Of a stretch of DNA of 16,918 nucleotides, positions 6,501-12,762 are shown piece after piece. The position numbers were made by a program, and so were the translations under genes. How positions within the stretch are numbered: position 1 is the stretch's first letter; the number at the start of each line of letters is the position of its first letter. The notes under the pieces are model-generated. The model did no database searches and was not told the origin of the DNA. It saw only the letters and a list, made by a program, of their open reading frames with translations. This DNA comes from Candidatus Aenigmatarchaeota archaeon (GTDB taxonomy: Archaea > Aenigmatarchaeota > Aenigmatarchaeia > QMZP01): NCBI GenBank assembly GCA_017609225.1, contig JAFCEK010000013.1, forward strand, positions 1-16,918, in the 5' to 3' direction.

Positions 6501-7570
6501 ACATCAGGGTTTGTGAAATCACAGTCATCATCAGCAGAATCAGTCAACCCGTCGCAGTCATTGTCCTGACCGTCAGCGCAGCTTGTTTCTGTAACTTCAT
6601 ATGGGCTGTCCTCCCCTGCATCATCCCCGCAGCAGCTGTAATCAGTCCCGCCGGGACCAAGCCATGTATGCCCGTCTGCCTGGCACACATAAACGCAGTA
6701 ATCATCATCAAATCCCTCGTCAGTATTCCCTTCACAGTTGTCATCCACACCATTGCATACCTCCTGTGCCCCCGGGTTTATGGCAGGATTTGTGTCATCG
6801 CAGTCCTCTTCGGGATATGTGCATGAATCGCTTGCCGGATATCCATAGCCGTCATTGTCATTGTCTGTGCAGGCAGGTTCGGATTTGCAGTCTTCATTCC
6901 CTATTGTCCAGTTATCTATATGCGTGTCATAATCCAATACAAGAGTGTCCAAAGAAATTATGTTTGCCATTAATTCATAGTCGCCCAGCCAGTTGGCGTT
7001 TCGGCTTAGTGTATATTCTTCTCCGGAATCCACATCCCTTAAATAATAATCCACGGCATTGCTTCTCGCTGTAATTTTAAATTCATACCATTTGTTTTCC
7101 TCCCATGTTTTTAAAGGAAAATCATCAAGAAAAACACTAAGGTGCCTGATTTTCAAAATACCTGTATTTTCAAAATGAATGCAGGCTATATATTCTTTAT
7201 ATGTGCCTGGAGATGCAAAAAAATTCGGAATAAGATCTGAAGATTCGTTTGCTTTGTACCAGCATATATAGGTGGACCTTGTTATGTCATCTATTTTTAT
7301 TTTTCCTGAAAACATCAGGCCCTCATAGTTGTTCTTGTCATATCTGTTTTTATTAACAACATAAGAGGCATAACCACCTTCAGCCTTTATTCTGAGCTCT
7401 CCGTTTTCAACTTTCACATCCCAGTTGTTTCCAAACCCGTCAATAAAATAACTGTCTAATGAGGAACTGTCATCAAAGCCATCATAAAAGTCGCATTCCT
7501 CCGCATTCGCTGCCCCCGAAAGCAGAAAAACAGATGCAAAAAACACCAAAACCAAAAGCTTCCTGCCCAT
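3539..7570 (-). CDS. Large secreted, C-terminally anchored surface protein (LamG-like, MopE-type metal-binding and Ig/Fn3-like domains)
   Basis: A 1343-residue exported protein. Residues 1-23 are a signal peptide: basic MGRK, a hydrophobic core, and probable cleavage after ANA. Residues about 25-227 resemble a LamG/concanavalin-type beta sandwich. Residues about 230-350 are Cys- and Asp-rich, with DNDNDGYG, DCDDTNPAINPGAQEVC and DNDCDGLTD, matching MopE-type/thrombospondin-3-like Ca or metal-binding repeats. From about 353 to 1100 come several Ig/Fn3-like units, recognisable by recurring SGSDS/SGI and RAEDNAGN-type segments. Residues 1200-1315 form a last beta domain. The tail FPGLNW is followed by a hydrophobic segment (about 1324-1340) and RTEK, a sorting-signal-like membrane anchor. 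More than twenty N-x-S/T sequons suggest glycosylation. A role as a surface adhesin or S-layer-associated protein is inferred. TATA-like and GAGGGT signals precede the ATG. Its TAG stop lies on the tRNA 3' end. Confidence 0.85.
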   Translation of the reverse strand: MGRKLLVLVFFASVFLLSGAANAEECDFYDGFDDSSSLDSYFIDGFGNNWDVKVENGELRIKAEGGYASYVVNKNRYDKNNYEGLMFSGKIKIDDITRSTYICWYKANESSDLIPNFFASPGTYKEYIACIHFENTGILKIRHLSVFLDDFPLKTWEENKWYEFKITARSNAVDYYLRDVDSGEEYTLSRNANWLGDYELMANIISLDTLVLDYDTHIDNWTIGNEDCKSEPACTDNDNDGYGYPASDSCTYPEEDCDDTNPAINPGAQEVCNGVDDNCEGNTDEGFDDDYCVYVCQADGHTWLGPGGTDYSCCGDDAGEDSPYEVTETSCADGQDNDCDGLTDSADDDCDFTNPDVFVSHSPAVFAAGDAVTYTATATDPSGIKEIRIFVDGDEKAVCIGAETCSYTEQAGYASGQAVQYSASAKDNSPNENMGSAAGEFTVCRLNSVSVAPDCGGDECDTGERIEITADYEGTTCPSVSYIQVDACATGGCDECNIQAEGGDIQGMQISCTSPGVCTGYWIIPDIPPQCIEKTMSVNYPNYAGLYDSSAPPAWKSFGYVTPAGSFSFTHIPVDLSFVPPTPENNSFVNTHNMFVNVSSQRPLQSCTLSWMPESGDSSDISMAVSPDKYSCYREMTGLSEGTFYFFRVLGTDTGGYPMYTPDRNASVDYTNPDADISVQEEINGYVNTPIVTLVLSFSDSYSGVKDCRYRNEDAGWDAWEACTAAKAWTLSSGDGSKTVYYQVRDNAMNTNTTSIDIYLDTDHPDAWIEPLTEWVNASAGGVLFFVNWSGSDSGSGIEFFNLQYKMVNRSDGSVAHDWEDFVWNDAPGDPDSAPVGPDRPHAQGDSLMNYDNHTILFRINASDYAGNWLEYAENPPFENTTIDVSLPVCGIVTASGYYPESFALEWSGFDRVSGVKEYEIRVNDGSGWENVFDSGICTLTDEKSADCTGMDGVAYNFSCRAEDNANNTGGWSENKTIKIDSTKPLVWFNPPLDEWTNKTEISINWDGSDSMSGISCFYVEWCNETDGWNCNDDENWDYIDNGTDTTSCVSFRSITFGPLKENTTYRFRLRAEDNAGNLCNWVYTRTTADFSPPEILFEVKDSNGNPITDRLLPSYIDKVNISSAATDSISGVDNHSLNYIMEGGHESLVCRSGCAAPYGGTSLLYIEKHVGSMIEYWAAAVDRAGNKNETGHYYLTRFPLANFNVHSLDLALGESFILTVYVRNMKELAANVTVNLTGYPLARFAAPDESSVSISEDKRNIVVFDMIPGEQRGFEVMVYTSDIGAFYLNLTAENSLSDIQHVSNTDSVRINIGYYPAFPGLNWTGILLAIAAAMLVYYRTEK

Positions 7571-7592
7571 AATACCCTCTGGTTTATTATTG

Positions 7593-7602
7593 GCCCAGAG
7601 TC
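7593..7602 (-). promoter_or_regulatory. TATA-like box for the surface-protein gene
   Basis: The minus strand reads CTATATATTG about 25-30 bases upstream of the ATG at 7570. This suggests the gene is transcribed separately from hisS, which ends 63 bases upstream. A GAGGGT motif four bases before the ATG could serve as ribosome-binding site if transcription starts further upstream. Confidence 0.4.
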
Positions 7603-7633
7603 AATATATAGATTTTTACAGACCAGCCGGCAG

Positions 7634-8944
7634 TTAACTGCTGCCAACAAGCTTTGCAGCCTTCTCAAAAACCAGCCTTTTTTCCTGCCTTTTTCCCATG
7701 TCTCTTAGCGTAAGCTTCCCGGATTTCAGCTCCTTTTCCCCCAGAATAATCATAAAGGGAATTCCGGCAGAATCCACATATTCAAAAATCTTTTTCAGCT
7801 TCCTGCCCATGAAATCAGTATCAGCAGGAATCCCCATGCCCCTTAATTTTCCAGTCAGTTTTACACATTCTTCCCTGAGTTTTGGCTCATCCCTTGCAGG
7901 TGCAACAAAAACCCTGGCTGTTGCTTTGTCTATTTCCTTAAACATGCCCTCTGAACTCATTATCTCAAATATCCTCTCCAGCCCAAGGCTCATGCCGGTT
8001 GCAGGGCTTGGTTTTCCTCCATACAGCTCAATCATCTTGTCATACCTGCCGCCGCCCATAACAGAGCCGATATTGTTCTTTGCCTTTACCACAATCTCAA
8101 AAATAGGTCCTGTGTAATAGTCCAGCCCCCTCACAAGGCTGAAATCTATGACAATCCTGTCCAGAATCCCGTAAACCCTGGCATACTTCAGAATTTCCTC
8201 CAGTTCCCCAATACCTTCCAGCGCAATCTCTATGCTGCCCATGAGTTTTTTCTGCCCTGCCAGCATGCCCTTTCCGCCCTTTGTTCCTATCATCTCCAGT
8301 ATCTTCCCTGCCTTTTCCCTTCCTATAATTTTTTCAAGGCCTGCCATAACCTCGCTCTCCCCGATTTTTTCAATCTTGTCCAGAATCCTGAACACATCCT
8401 GGCTCTTTCCCTCAGGAACTCCTGCAAGCTGCACCATGCCATTGAGCACCTTCCTGTTGTTGAGCCGTATTTCAAAATCCCTGAAACCAAGCTCTTTAAG
8501 GCACTGCGCAGCTGCTGCAATGCATTCTGTGTCAGCCAGCATTGAATCAGAGCCAATTATATCAGCATCCGCCTGCCAGAACTCCCTGAACCTGCCTGCC
8601 TGCGGCCTGTCATACCTCCATACCCTCCCTATCTGGTATCTCTTGAAGGGCATTGGCAGCTGCGGGTTTCCGGCCACAACCCTTGCAGTGGGAACAGTCA
8701 GATCAAATCTCAGGCCAAGCTCCCTGCCTGACTTGTCCTTAAAGTAGTAAATCTCATTCTTTATCTCATCTCCTCCCCCGCCCTTTGCAGCCAGAAGCTT
8801 CCAGTCCTCAAATGCAGGCGTCTCCAGCGGAACAAACCCGAACCTCTCAAAAACATTCCTCACCCTGCCAAAAATATAGTTACGCCTGAGCATATCCTGG
8901 GGAAGAAAATCCCTTGTTCCTCTTGGCGTCTGGAATTTTGCCAT
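7634..8944 (-). CDS. hisS: Histidyl-tRNA synthetase
   Basis: A 436-residue class II aminoacyl-tRNA synthetase that attaches histidine to tRNA-His in the cytosol. The N-terminus MAKFQTPRGTRDFLPQDM is typical of the enzyme (PRGTRDxLP). Class II motif 2 is RYQIGRVWRYDRPQAGRFRE at 102-121, followed by EFWQADADIIG. The histidine-specific loop is LVRGLDYYTGPIFE (270-283), and motif 3 is ATGMSLGLERI (315-325). The GGGRYD segment (297-302) matches the active-site floor. Residues about 341-436 form the anticodon-binding domain, with LGEKELKSG. All catalytic motifs are intact and the length is normal for the short archaeal/bacterial form. The ATG at 8942-8944 is preceded by GAGTGGT three bases away, a weak ribosome-binding site, and by TTAAATTT-like sequence about 35 bases upstream. 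Confidence 0.97.
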   Translation of the reverse strand: MAKFQTPRGTRDFLPQDMLRRNYIFGRVRNVFERFGFVPLETPAFEDWKLLAAKGGGGDEIKNEIYYFKDKSGRELGLRFDLTVPTARVVAGNPQLPMPFKRYQIGRVWRYDRPQAGRFREFWQADADIIGSDSMLADTECIAAAAQCLKELGFRDFEIRLNNRKVLNGMVQLAGVPEGKSQDVFRILDKIEKIGESEVMAGLEKIIGREKAGKILEMIGTKGGKGMLAGQKKLMGSIEIALEGIGELEEILKYARVYGILDRIVIDFSLVRGLDYYTGPIFEIVVKAKNNIGSVMGGGRYDKMIELYGGKPSPATGMSLGLERIFEIMSSEGMFKEIDKATARVFVAPARDEPKLREECVKLTGKLRGMGIPADTDFMGRKLKKIFEYVDSAGIPFMIILGEKELKSGKLTLRDMGKRQEKRLVFEKAAKLVGSS

Positions 8945-9068
8945 AATACCACTCTATTTATTTTTGTTGGATATTCCTTAAATTTGGGCAATAAAAAGCT
9001 TCCAGGCGCAAAAAACACCAAAAACAAAAAACCCCTAATATTCACCAAGAAGGAGTAAAAACGATAAG

Positions 9069-9077
9069 TTTATAAAT
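9069..9077 (+). promoter_or_regulatory. TATA box for the 226-residue protein gene
   Basis: TTTATAAAT is centred about 49 bases before the ATG at 9122. It predicts a start near 9098 and a leader of about 25 bases, long enough to hold the ribosome-binding site at 9113-9117. Confidence 0.5.
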
Positions 9078-9112
9078 ATTTTAAATAATTAAGCATAAAT
9101 ACAATATGAATT

Positions 9113-9117
9113 GGTGG
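9113..9117 (+). promoter_or_regulatory. Ribosome-binding site GGTGG
   Basis: GGTGG, four bases before the ATG at 9122, matches part of the archaeal GGAGGTGAT consensus and supports that start. With the TATA box upstream it marks this gene as one with a leader, unlike several neighbours. Confidence 0.5.
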
Positions 9118-9121
9118 AAAG

Positions 9122-9802
9122 ATGTCAGAAGGTTTGATAGCTGAAATAAATGGAGCAGGCGTTTGGATTGAAAAACCAGGCCAGGCAAAAAGAGTAGTAA
9201 TGCCTGATAAATATCATGTTGGCACTCACAAAGGGGACCCTGCTGTTGTATCTTTCTGGGATTATTTTGACTCCTCTGGAAATTCAAAAGTTCCCGGTGC
9301 AAATTTAAAGATAGCAAGGAATTATGTGCCAAAAGGAAAAACCACACAGCCGCATTTCCATCCGGAAAATTCAGATGTTGAAGAAGGAACTCCGCTGATT
9401 TCCGTTCCTTTTTATGTTGAATTATTTTCTGAACTGGTTAAGGCAAGCCCGGAAACAATACTCGGCCCAAGAACAAGGATTTACTCTCCCAGGGCAGAAG
9501 GTTTTTATATTGGCCTTGATTTTTCAGAGGATGAATTAAAGGAATTTATGGAAAATTTAAAAGACCCCTTGAACAGCAGAACAGAAACACCCATACCCAG
9601 AAAAATGAATGTCAGGAGAATAACAAGAGGAACCAGAGAAATCTTCCAGACAGACCCTGTTCACTGGGATGTTGCCTTAAACCCTTATTACAGATTTGTT
9701 TCGTTTTGCCCTGTAAAAGACAAGGGGTGGTACCTTCCTGAAGCATTTAATGAGTATGCTAAGAAAATAACAACAGATGTTATAGGGGTTGTGCTAAAAT
9801 AA
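9122..9802 (+). CDS. Unrecognised 226-residue protein
   Basis: I do not recognise this protein. It has no signal peptide or membrane segment and looks cytosolic and globular. Residues 1-70 are probably beta-rich (MSEGLIAEINGAGVWIEKPG, then VVSFWDYF). A short QPHFHPE motif at 76-82 with two close histidines could be a metal site of cupin-like type, but no second cupin motif is evident. Residues 135-147 (SEDELKEFMENLK) form a likely helix. TRGTREIFQTDPVHWDVALNPYYRFVSF spans the best-ordered C-terminal part, and the end ITTDVIGVVLK is another strand. Clear TATA, ribosome-binding site and normal composition argue that it is a real, independently expressed gene. Its last nine bases overlap the 3' end of the convergent aminopeptidase gene. 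No function is proposed. Confidence 0.85.
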   Translation: MSEGLIAEINGAGVWIEKPGQAKRVVMPDKYHVGTHKGDPAVVSFWDYFDSSGNSKVPGANLKIARNYVPKGKTTQPHFHPENSDVEEGTPLISVPFYVELFSELVKASPETILGPRTRIYSPRAEGFYIGLDFSEDELKEFMENLKDPLNSRTETPIPRKMNVRRITRGTREIFQTDPVHWDVALNPYYRFVSFCPVKDKGWYLPEAFNEYAKKITTDVIGVVLK

Positions 9803-10738
9803 AAACCTTCCGCTTCTGATTATTTCCTTTCCGTCAACCTCTATTGTTGGCTTGCTGAAAACAGAGTCAAGATGAACCGAGGTTTGTATCTTCCCCCCAA
9901 GCTCCATGCTTGTTCCAAATGCAATATGCGCTGTTCCCATAACCTTTTCATCCTCCAGGATTTTTCCTGTTATTTTTGCCTTTGGGTTTGTTCCAATCCC
10001 GAACTCTGCAAGGTTTGTCCCGTTCCTGACAGAGCTTAATGCCTTCCAAAGCCCTGGCTCCTCGCAGTAAACCATTCTGCCGTTTTCCACGAGAATCTTG
10101 AAGGGCTTTTTAACCTTCCCCACAAGAGGGCTTGACAAATCAACCATCAAAATTCCATGGGATTTCCCTTCCAGGGGGGCAAAGCATACCTCACCGTCAG
10201 GGAGATTGAGAATCTTTCCCTTCTCCATAATCCCGTCGCAGTTCAGAACCTTCCTGCCGCCCCTGTACACATATAAATCAGTACCTGCCTTTGTTTTGAT
10301 ATGGATTTCCTTTCCCTGGAGCCTTTCTGCAAGCCTCTTTCCTGTTGAACTCATTTTCCTGTAATCCACAGGAATTGCCCTCAAGAAGATATCCTCTGTA
10401 ATCCCTGGCATTGTTACAATCCTGGCTCCCTTCCTTGCTGCCCTGAGGCTTGCCTTTGTATGCGTGAGGGAGTATTTTGTTGGTGCAATAACAACATCAT
10501 AATCAGGCATTGCCTTTGCAACCTCTGCAGGCGGCTCCCTGCCATTCATGCCTGTTTTCTTCATCAGAATCATGCCGCAGTCAAGGCAGACATTTTTTCC
10601 GGTATCCCATAATGTCCTGGAAATCCTGTATCTCGGATCCTTCCTTGTTTCCGAGTCGGAAACTATCAGCGCTGTTTCATTCTTTTTTATCCTTACGCAT
10701 TCCTTCCATACGATATTGCATGCCTCTTTCAGGTTCAT
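9794..10738 (-). CDS. M29-like (aminopeptidase T family) metallopeptidase
   Basis: A 314-residue protein resembling the M29 / aminopeptidase T family, cytosolic metal-dependent enzymes that remove N-terminal residues. The C-terminal half carries the family's metal-binding acids and histidines in order: Glu183 in PDGEVCFAP, Glu245 in NLAEFGIGTNP, His271 in GTAHIAFG, and His289 and Asp291 in SVHLDSVF. The N-terminal half contains VIAPTKYSLTHTKA (83-96), where family members hold a helix-strand unit near the pocket. At 314 residues it is shorter than the roughly 400-residue bacterial enzymes, as archaeal members often are. Related proteins also include 2,5-dihydroxypyridine dioxygenase, so the exact reaction is open. 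It is divergent from the gene at 10775; a TATA-like AAATATAAG 22-30 bases upstream suggests leaderless transcription. Confidence 0.8.
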   Translation of the reverse strand: MNLKEACNIVWKECVRIKKNETALIVSDSETRKDPRYRISRTLWDTGKNVCLDCGMILMKKTGMNGREPPAEVAKAMPDYDVVIAPTKYSLTHTKASLRAARKGARIVTMPGITEDIFLRAIPVDYRKMSSTGKRLAERLQGKEIHIKTKAGTDLYVYRGGRKVLNCDGIMEKGKILNLPDGEVCFAPLEGKSHGILMVDLSSPLVGKVKKPFKILVENGRMVYCEEPGLWKALSSVRNGTNLAEFGIGTNPKAKITGKILEDEKVMGTAHIAFGTSMELGGKIQTSVHLDSVFSKPTIEVDGKEIIRSGRFLF

Positions 10739-10743
10739 ATTAA

Positions 10744-10753
10744 TTTTTTAAAT
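10744..10753 (+). promoter_or_regulatory. TATA-like box for the 191-residue protein gene
   Basis: TTTTTTAAAT, 22-31 bases before the ATG at 10775, suggests a leaderless transcript; no Shine-Dalgarno intervenes. The opposing AAATATAAG on the minus strand (about 10761-10769) would serve the peptidase gene, so two back-to-back promoters share 36 bases. Confidence 0.4.
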
Positions 10754-10774
10754 CCTGCCCTTATATTTCTGATA

Positions 10775-11350
10775 ATGGGCAGGAAGCTTTACTTCACGAA
10801 CACATGGAATGAAAACCAATATCCAGACCCATGGATATCCTTTGATTCCGACCCTGATTTCTCCAATCTTAACAGGAAGGGAATGGAATGCGATGCATGC
10901 CTCTCCCGCCTCTATCACAATCTGATAAAGTATTACAGCAACGGAAGCCATGATGCAAGGATATATCTGGGTGAAGCCCTGAGCTGCTGGAAGGCGGTTG
11001 CTGCACTGAATACACCAACATTAGAGGAAGCCAGAGCATTGCTTGAGGAAAACCAGCATGATTTCCTTCCTGGCAGGGAACCTGTTTACGGAAAAATCAC
11101 AAAAGGCAGACAAAACACCATAGTGCTGTATTCAGACACAAATGATGAAATGAAACTCATGCTTGATGGCATGAAGGAATGGAGCTCCTTGCATTGCCCT
11201 GCTGCAAAGATATACCCCGCAAGGGCATGCCCAAACATATTCAGCGAGCTTTTCGGTGATTGGAATAAATGGGAAGAGAGAATGAGGGTTAAAAAACCTG
11301 AAAGGATAAGGTATGTTGTTAAGGAAATGCTTGGAAAGTCCTGGGTATAG
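10775..11350 (+). CDS. Unrecognised 191-residue protein
   Basis: I do not recognise this protein. It is soluble, with no signal peptide or membrane segment. The N-terminus MGRKLYFTNTWNENQYPDPW is rich in aromatic and polar residues. A CDAC pair at 39-42 is followed by a helix with HNLIKYY (48-54); together with single Cys at 71, 141 and 152 this could hold a metal, but the spacing matches no zinc-finger type I know. Residues 79-96 (NTPTLEEARALLEENQH) form a clear helix. TIVLYSDTNDEMKLMLDGMKEW (115-136) reads as a strand-loop-helix typical of a Rossmann-like fold. The tail is basic (RVKKPERIRYVVKEML). Divergent promoter geometry and no overlap with other coding frames support a real gene. It converges on the phosphatidyltransferase gene with 8 bases between them. 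Confidence 0.8.
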   Translation: MGRKLYFTNTWNENQYPDPWISFDSDPDFSNLNRKGMECDACLSRLYHNLIKYYSNGSHDARIYLGEALSCWKAVAALNTPTLEEARALLEENQHDFLPGREPVYGKITKGRQNTIVLYSDTNDEMKLMLDGMKEWSSLHCPAAKIYPARACPNIFSELFGDWNKWEERMRVKKPERIRYVVKEMLGKSWV

Positions 11351-11358
11351 CTGAGCAG

Positions 11359-11964
11359 TTATTTTTTCCTTCCCTTTCTTAAAACAATTCCTATTCTCTG
11401 CAGTGCTGTTATGTTGCTCAGCACAGCCAGTATTACAATAACATACATAAGGTAAAACGCATCAAAATATGCCAGCAGTATGCCTATAAACAATATCAGA
11501 AGCCTCTCTGCCCTCTCCATAAGCCCGCCCCTGATTTCCTGATTCACAATACCCTTTTCCATTGCAGCTGCCTTGGCATAGGTAGTCATAAGCCCACCGA
11601 AAAAATAAATGAAAATCCAGGCATAAAACGGCAGGAACAAATCAGGCAGCCCTGTGAAAAGCAGGCCGAATATTATTATACCCTCCACATACCTGTCCAT
11701 TACCGTGTCCAGATATGCGCCCAGCTTTGTAACCCTTCCTGTAACCCTTGCCACGCTTCCGTCCACCAGGTCAATGAAAGAGGTAATGAAAAAAAACAGC
11801 GCAGCCCACAAAAACATATCCTTTACAAGGAAAAAAAGCGCAATAATGGTAGGAACCAGGGTGAAAACAGTCCACTGGTTCGGGCTCAGCCCGAGCCTGC
11901 TGAATGCAAGTCCTATCTTCATGGAAAACCCCTGGAATTTTTCCCTTTTTCTGTAAAGAGCCAT
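11359..11964 (-). CDS. CDP-alcohol phosphatidyltransferase (archaeal phospholipid head-group synthase)
   Basis: An integral membrane enzyme of 201 residues that joins a CDP-activated lipid (in archaea CDP-archaeol) to an alcohol acceptor. The signature D-x2-D-G-x2-A-R-x8-G-x3-D-x3-D is complete: Asp65, Asp68, Gly69, Ala72, Arg73, Gly82, Asp86 and Asp90, with numbering from the ATG at 11964. Five to six hydrophobic segments surround it (for example 33-49, 52-64, 92-105, 112-125 and two near the C-terminus). The basic tail LRKGRKK is cytosolic. The ATG at 11962-11964 is chosen over an upstream TTG at 11979 because GGTGAT lies three bases before it. It is the last gene of the minus-strand run, 29 bases after the HD gene. 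Acceptor (inositol phosphate, serine or glycerol phosphate) cannot be read; an archaetidylinositol-phosphate synthase is one possibility. Confidence 0.9.
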   Translation of the reverse strand: MALYRKREKFQGFSMKIGLAFSRLGLSPNQWTVFTLVPTIIALFFLVKDMFLWAALFFFITSFIDLVDGSVARVTGRVTKLGAYLDTVMDRYVEGIIIFGLLFTGLPDLFLPFYAWIFIYFFGGLMTTYAKAAAMEKGIVNQEIRGGLMERAERLLILFIGILLAYFDAFYLMYVIVILAVLSNITALQRIGIVLRKGRKK

Positions 11965-11967
11965 AAC

Positions 11968-11973
11968 ATCACC
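11968..11973 (-). promoter_or_regulatory. Ribosome-binding site fixing the start of the phosphatidyltransferase
   Basis: GGTGAT on the minus strand, three bases before the ATG at 11964, is a perfect six-base match to the archaeal Shine-Dalgarno. The alternative TTG at 11979 lies upstream of this motif and would read through it. Confidence 0.65.
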
Positions 11974-11993
11974 AGCCAAGTCCTGTTCAGCAT

Positions 11994-12587
11994 TTATTCC
12001 TCTTTTTTCTCCAGCCCGAGCAGGCTCAGCAGATTCTCCTGCCTGTTGGTTCCCACAACCGCGTCCATGGTGTCAATATAATGGAATATAACTGCTTCCA
12101 TGGTCTGTGGAGGCGTTGGCCCCTCGGAGCCAAAATGAGATGCAACAATATGCAAAACCTTCTCCGGAAACCCCCTGGCATACAGCTCGGATGTTCCCAG
12201 CATTGTATGGTCCAGCGTGAGTTCTGTTGCCTCCCAGCTGCCTGCCTTGGATTTCCTGAAGCCCCAGAGCTTCCCTATATCATGAACAAGCGCAGCTGCA
12301 ACAAGCGCATCCATATCCAGGTTCAGCTTGTAAATCTTTTCCAGGGTTTCAGCCATGTTTATTGAAAGCATTGTAACAGCATAGGTATGCTCAACCAGCC
12401 CTGCCCTGTAAACATGATGAAACTGCACGGATGCAGGCGCCTCCTTCAGGTCAGCTGCCCTGTATTTTTTTGCCAGCTCCTTGTTGGAAAGAGCAGGATG
12501 CCTCAAAATATCAACTACCTTTTTCCTCAGCTCTTTGTCCTTAATCCTCTCTGCAAGTTTTATCAAGTGCTTTATTTCCAGCATCAT
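11994..12587 (-). CDS. HD-domain phosphohydrolase / YhaM-like nuclease domain
   Basis: A 197-residue HD-superfamily protein. After a helical N-terminus (LIKLAERIKDKELRKKVVDIL) come the metal ligands: His67 in GLVEHTYAV, His102-Asp103 in LVHDIGK, His127 in TLDHTMLG, His151 in VASHFGSEG and Asp172 in HYIDTMDA. The SHFGSEGPTPPQTMEAVIFHYIDTMDA layout is that of the HD domain of YhaM-type 3'-5' exoribonucleases. Here it lacks the OB-fold RNA-binding domain found in YhaM, so it may act on RNA, DNA or nucleotides. GGAGCTGAT, five bases before the first ATG, matches eight of nine consensus bases and supports start 12587. The first 47 bases overlap the end of the small gene upstream, in another frame. 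It sits between that gene and the phosphatidyltransferase in the minus-strand operon. Confidence 0.88.
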   Translation of the reverse strand: MMLEIKHLIKLAERIKDKELRKKVVDILRHPALSNKELAKKYRAADLKEAPASVQFHHVYRAGLVEHTYAVTMLSINMAETLEKIYKLNLDMDALVAAALVHDIGKLWGFRKSKAGSWEATELTLDHTMLGTSELYARGFPEKVLHIVASHFGSEGPTPPQTMEAVIFHYIDTMDAVVGTNRQENLLSLLGLEKKEE

Positions 12588-12762
12588 CTTCTATCAGCTC
12601 CCTGCCAAGCTCTCTGAATGTGTCTGCGATGTTTCCTGTATCATCGCCTCCTACGCGATGAACACATCCGGAAGCATCTATGGCATAGGCTATATGTGCA
12701 GGCCTTGTGTATTTACCACAACCTTCATCTGTGTCTCTGGTTGTATTAGGAAATTTTGCCAT
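12541..12762 (-). CDS. Unrecognised 73-residue Cys/His-containing protein
   Basis: A small gene that is easy to miss. GAGGTGA lies four bases before the ATG at 12760-12762, the best ribosome-binding site in the window. That ATG shares one base with the TGA stop of the acetyltransferase gene (TGATG), indicating translational coupling. An ATG one codon upstream is too close to the motif. The protein is hydrophilic and acidic toward its end. It has Cys15 (EGCGKY), Cys33 and His35 (SGCVHR), Cys70, and a central segment HIAYAIDASGCVHRVGGDD that reads as two beta strands around a turn. TFRELGRELIEDD is a likely amphipathic helix. I know no family for it. Its final 47 bases also encode the start of the HD protein. 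It fills what would otherwise be a gap of 174 bases inside a tightly packed operon. Confidence 0.72.
   Translation of the reverse strand: MAKFPNTTRDTDEGCGKYTRPAHIAYAIDASGCVHRVGGDDTGNIADTFRELGRELIEDDAGNKALDKTCRED
12593..12601 (-). promoter_or_regulatory. Ribosome-binding site of the HD-domain gene, inside the upstream small gene
   Basis: GGAGCTGAT on the minus strand, five bases before the ATG at 12587, differs from the archaeal consensus GGAGGTGAT at one base. It lies within the coding sequence of the 73-residue protein and supports the overlapping start. Confidence 0.6.

Larger units (their letters stand above)
8945..9121. other. Divergent intergenic region between hisS and the 226-residue protein gene
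   Basis: This 177-base AT-rich gap is the longest in the window. It carries a hisS-directed TATA-like element (about 8976-8985) and the TATA box and ribosome-binding site of the gene at 9122. An A-rich stretch with spaced C residues (about 9009-9036) has no function I can name. I find no tRNA or small RNA fold in it. Confidence 0.5.

Noticed and set aside
6166..7074. Long Cys/His-rich frames opposite or beside the surface-protein coding frame
   Set aside because: They are shadows of the Cys- and Asp-rich MopE-type region, with no start signals of their own.
9008..9026. A 16-base identity with the signal-peptide region of the surface-protein gene (7536-7551)
   Set aside because: The shared stretch is low-complexity (A-runs with C), and such a match is not unlikely by chance in AT-rich DNA.
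8860..9048. Minus-strand reading frame with a hydrophobic, signal-like N-terminus over the hisS start
   Set aside because: Most of it overlaps hisS in another frame and it has no ribosome-binding site. The hydrophobic look comes from T-rich sequence.
10775..10790. First 16 coding bases identical to those of the surface-protein gene (both begin MGRKL)
   Set aside because: The similarity stops after the fifth codon and the proteins are unrelated; chance and codon preference can explain it.
11360..11372. T-rich stretch after the 191-residue protein gene as a terminator
   Set aside because: It encodes the basic tail of the convergent phosphatidyltransferase; it may help termination but cannot be separated from coding constraint.
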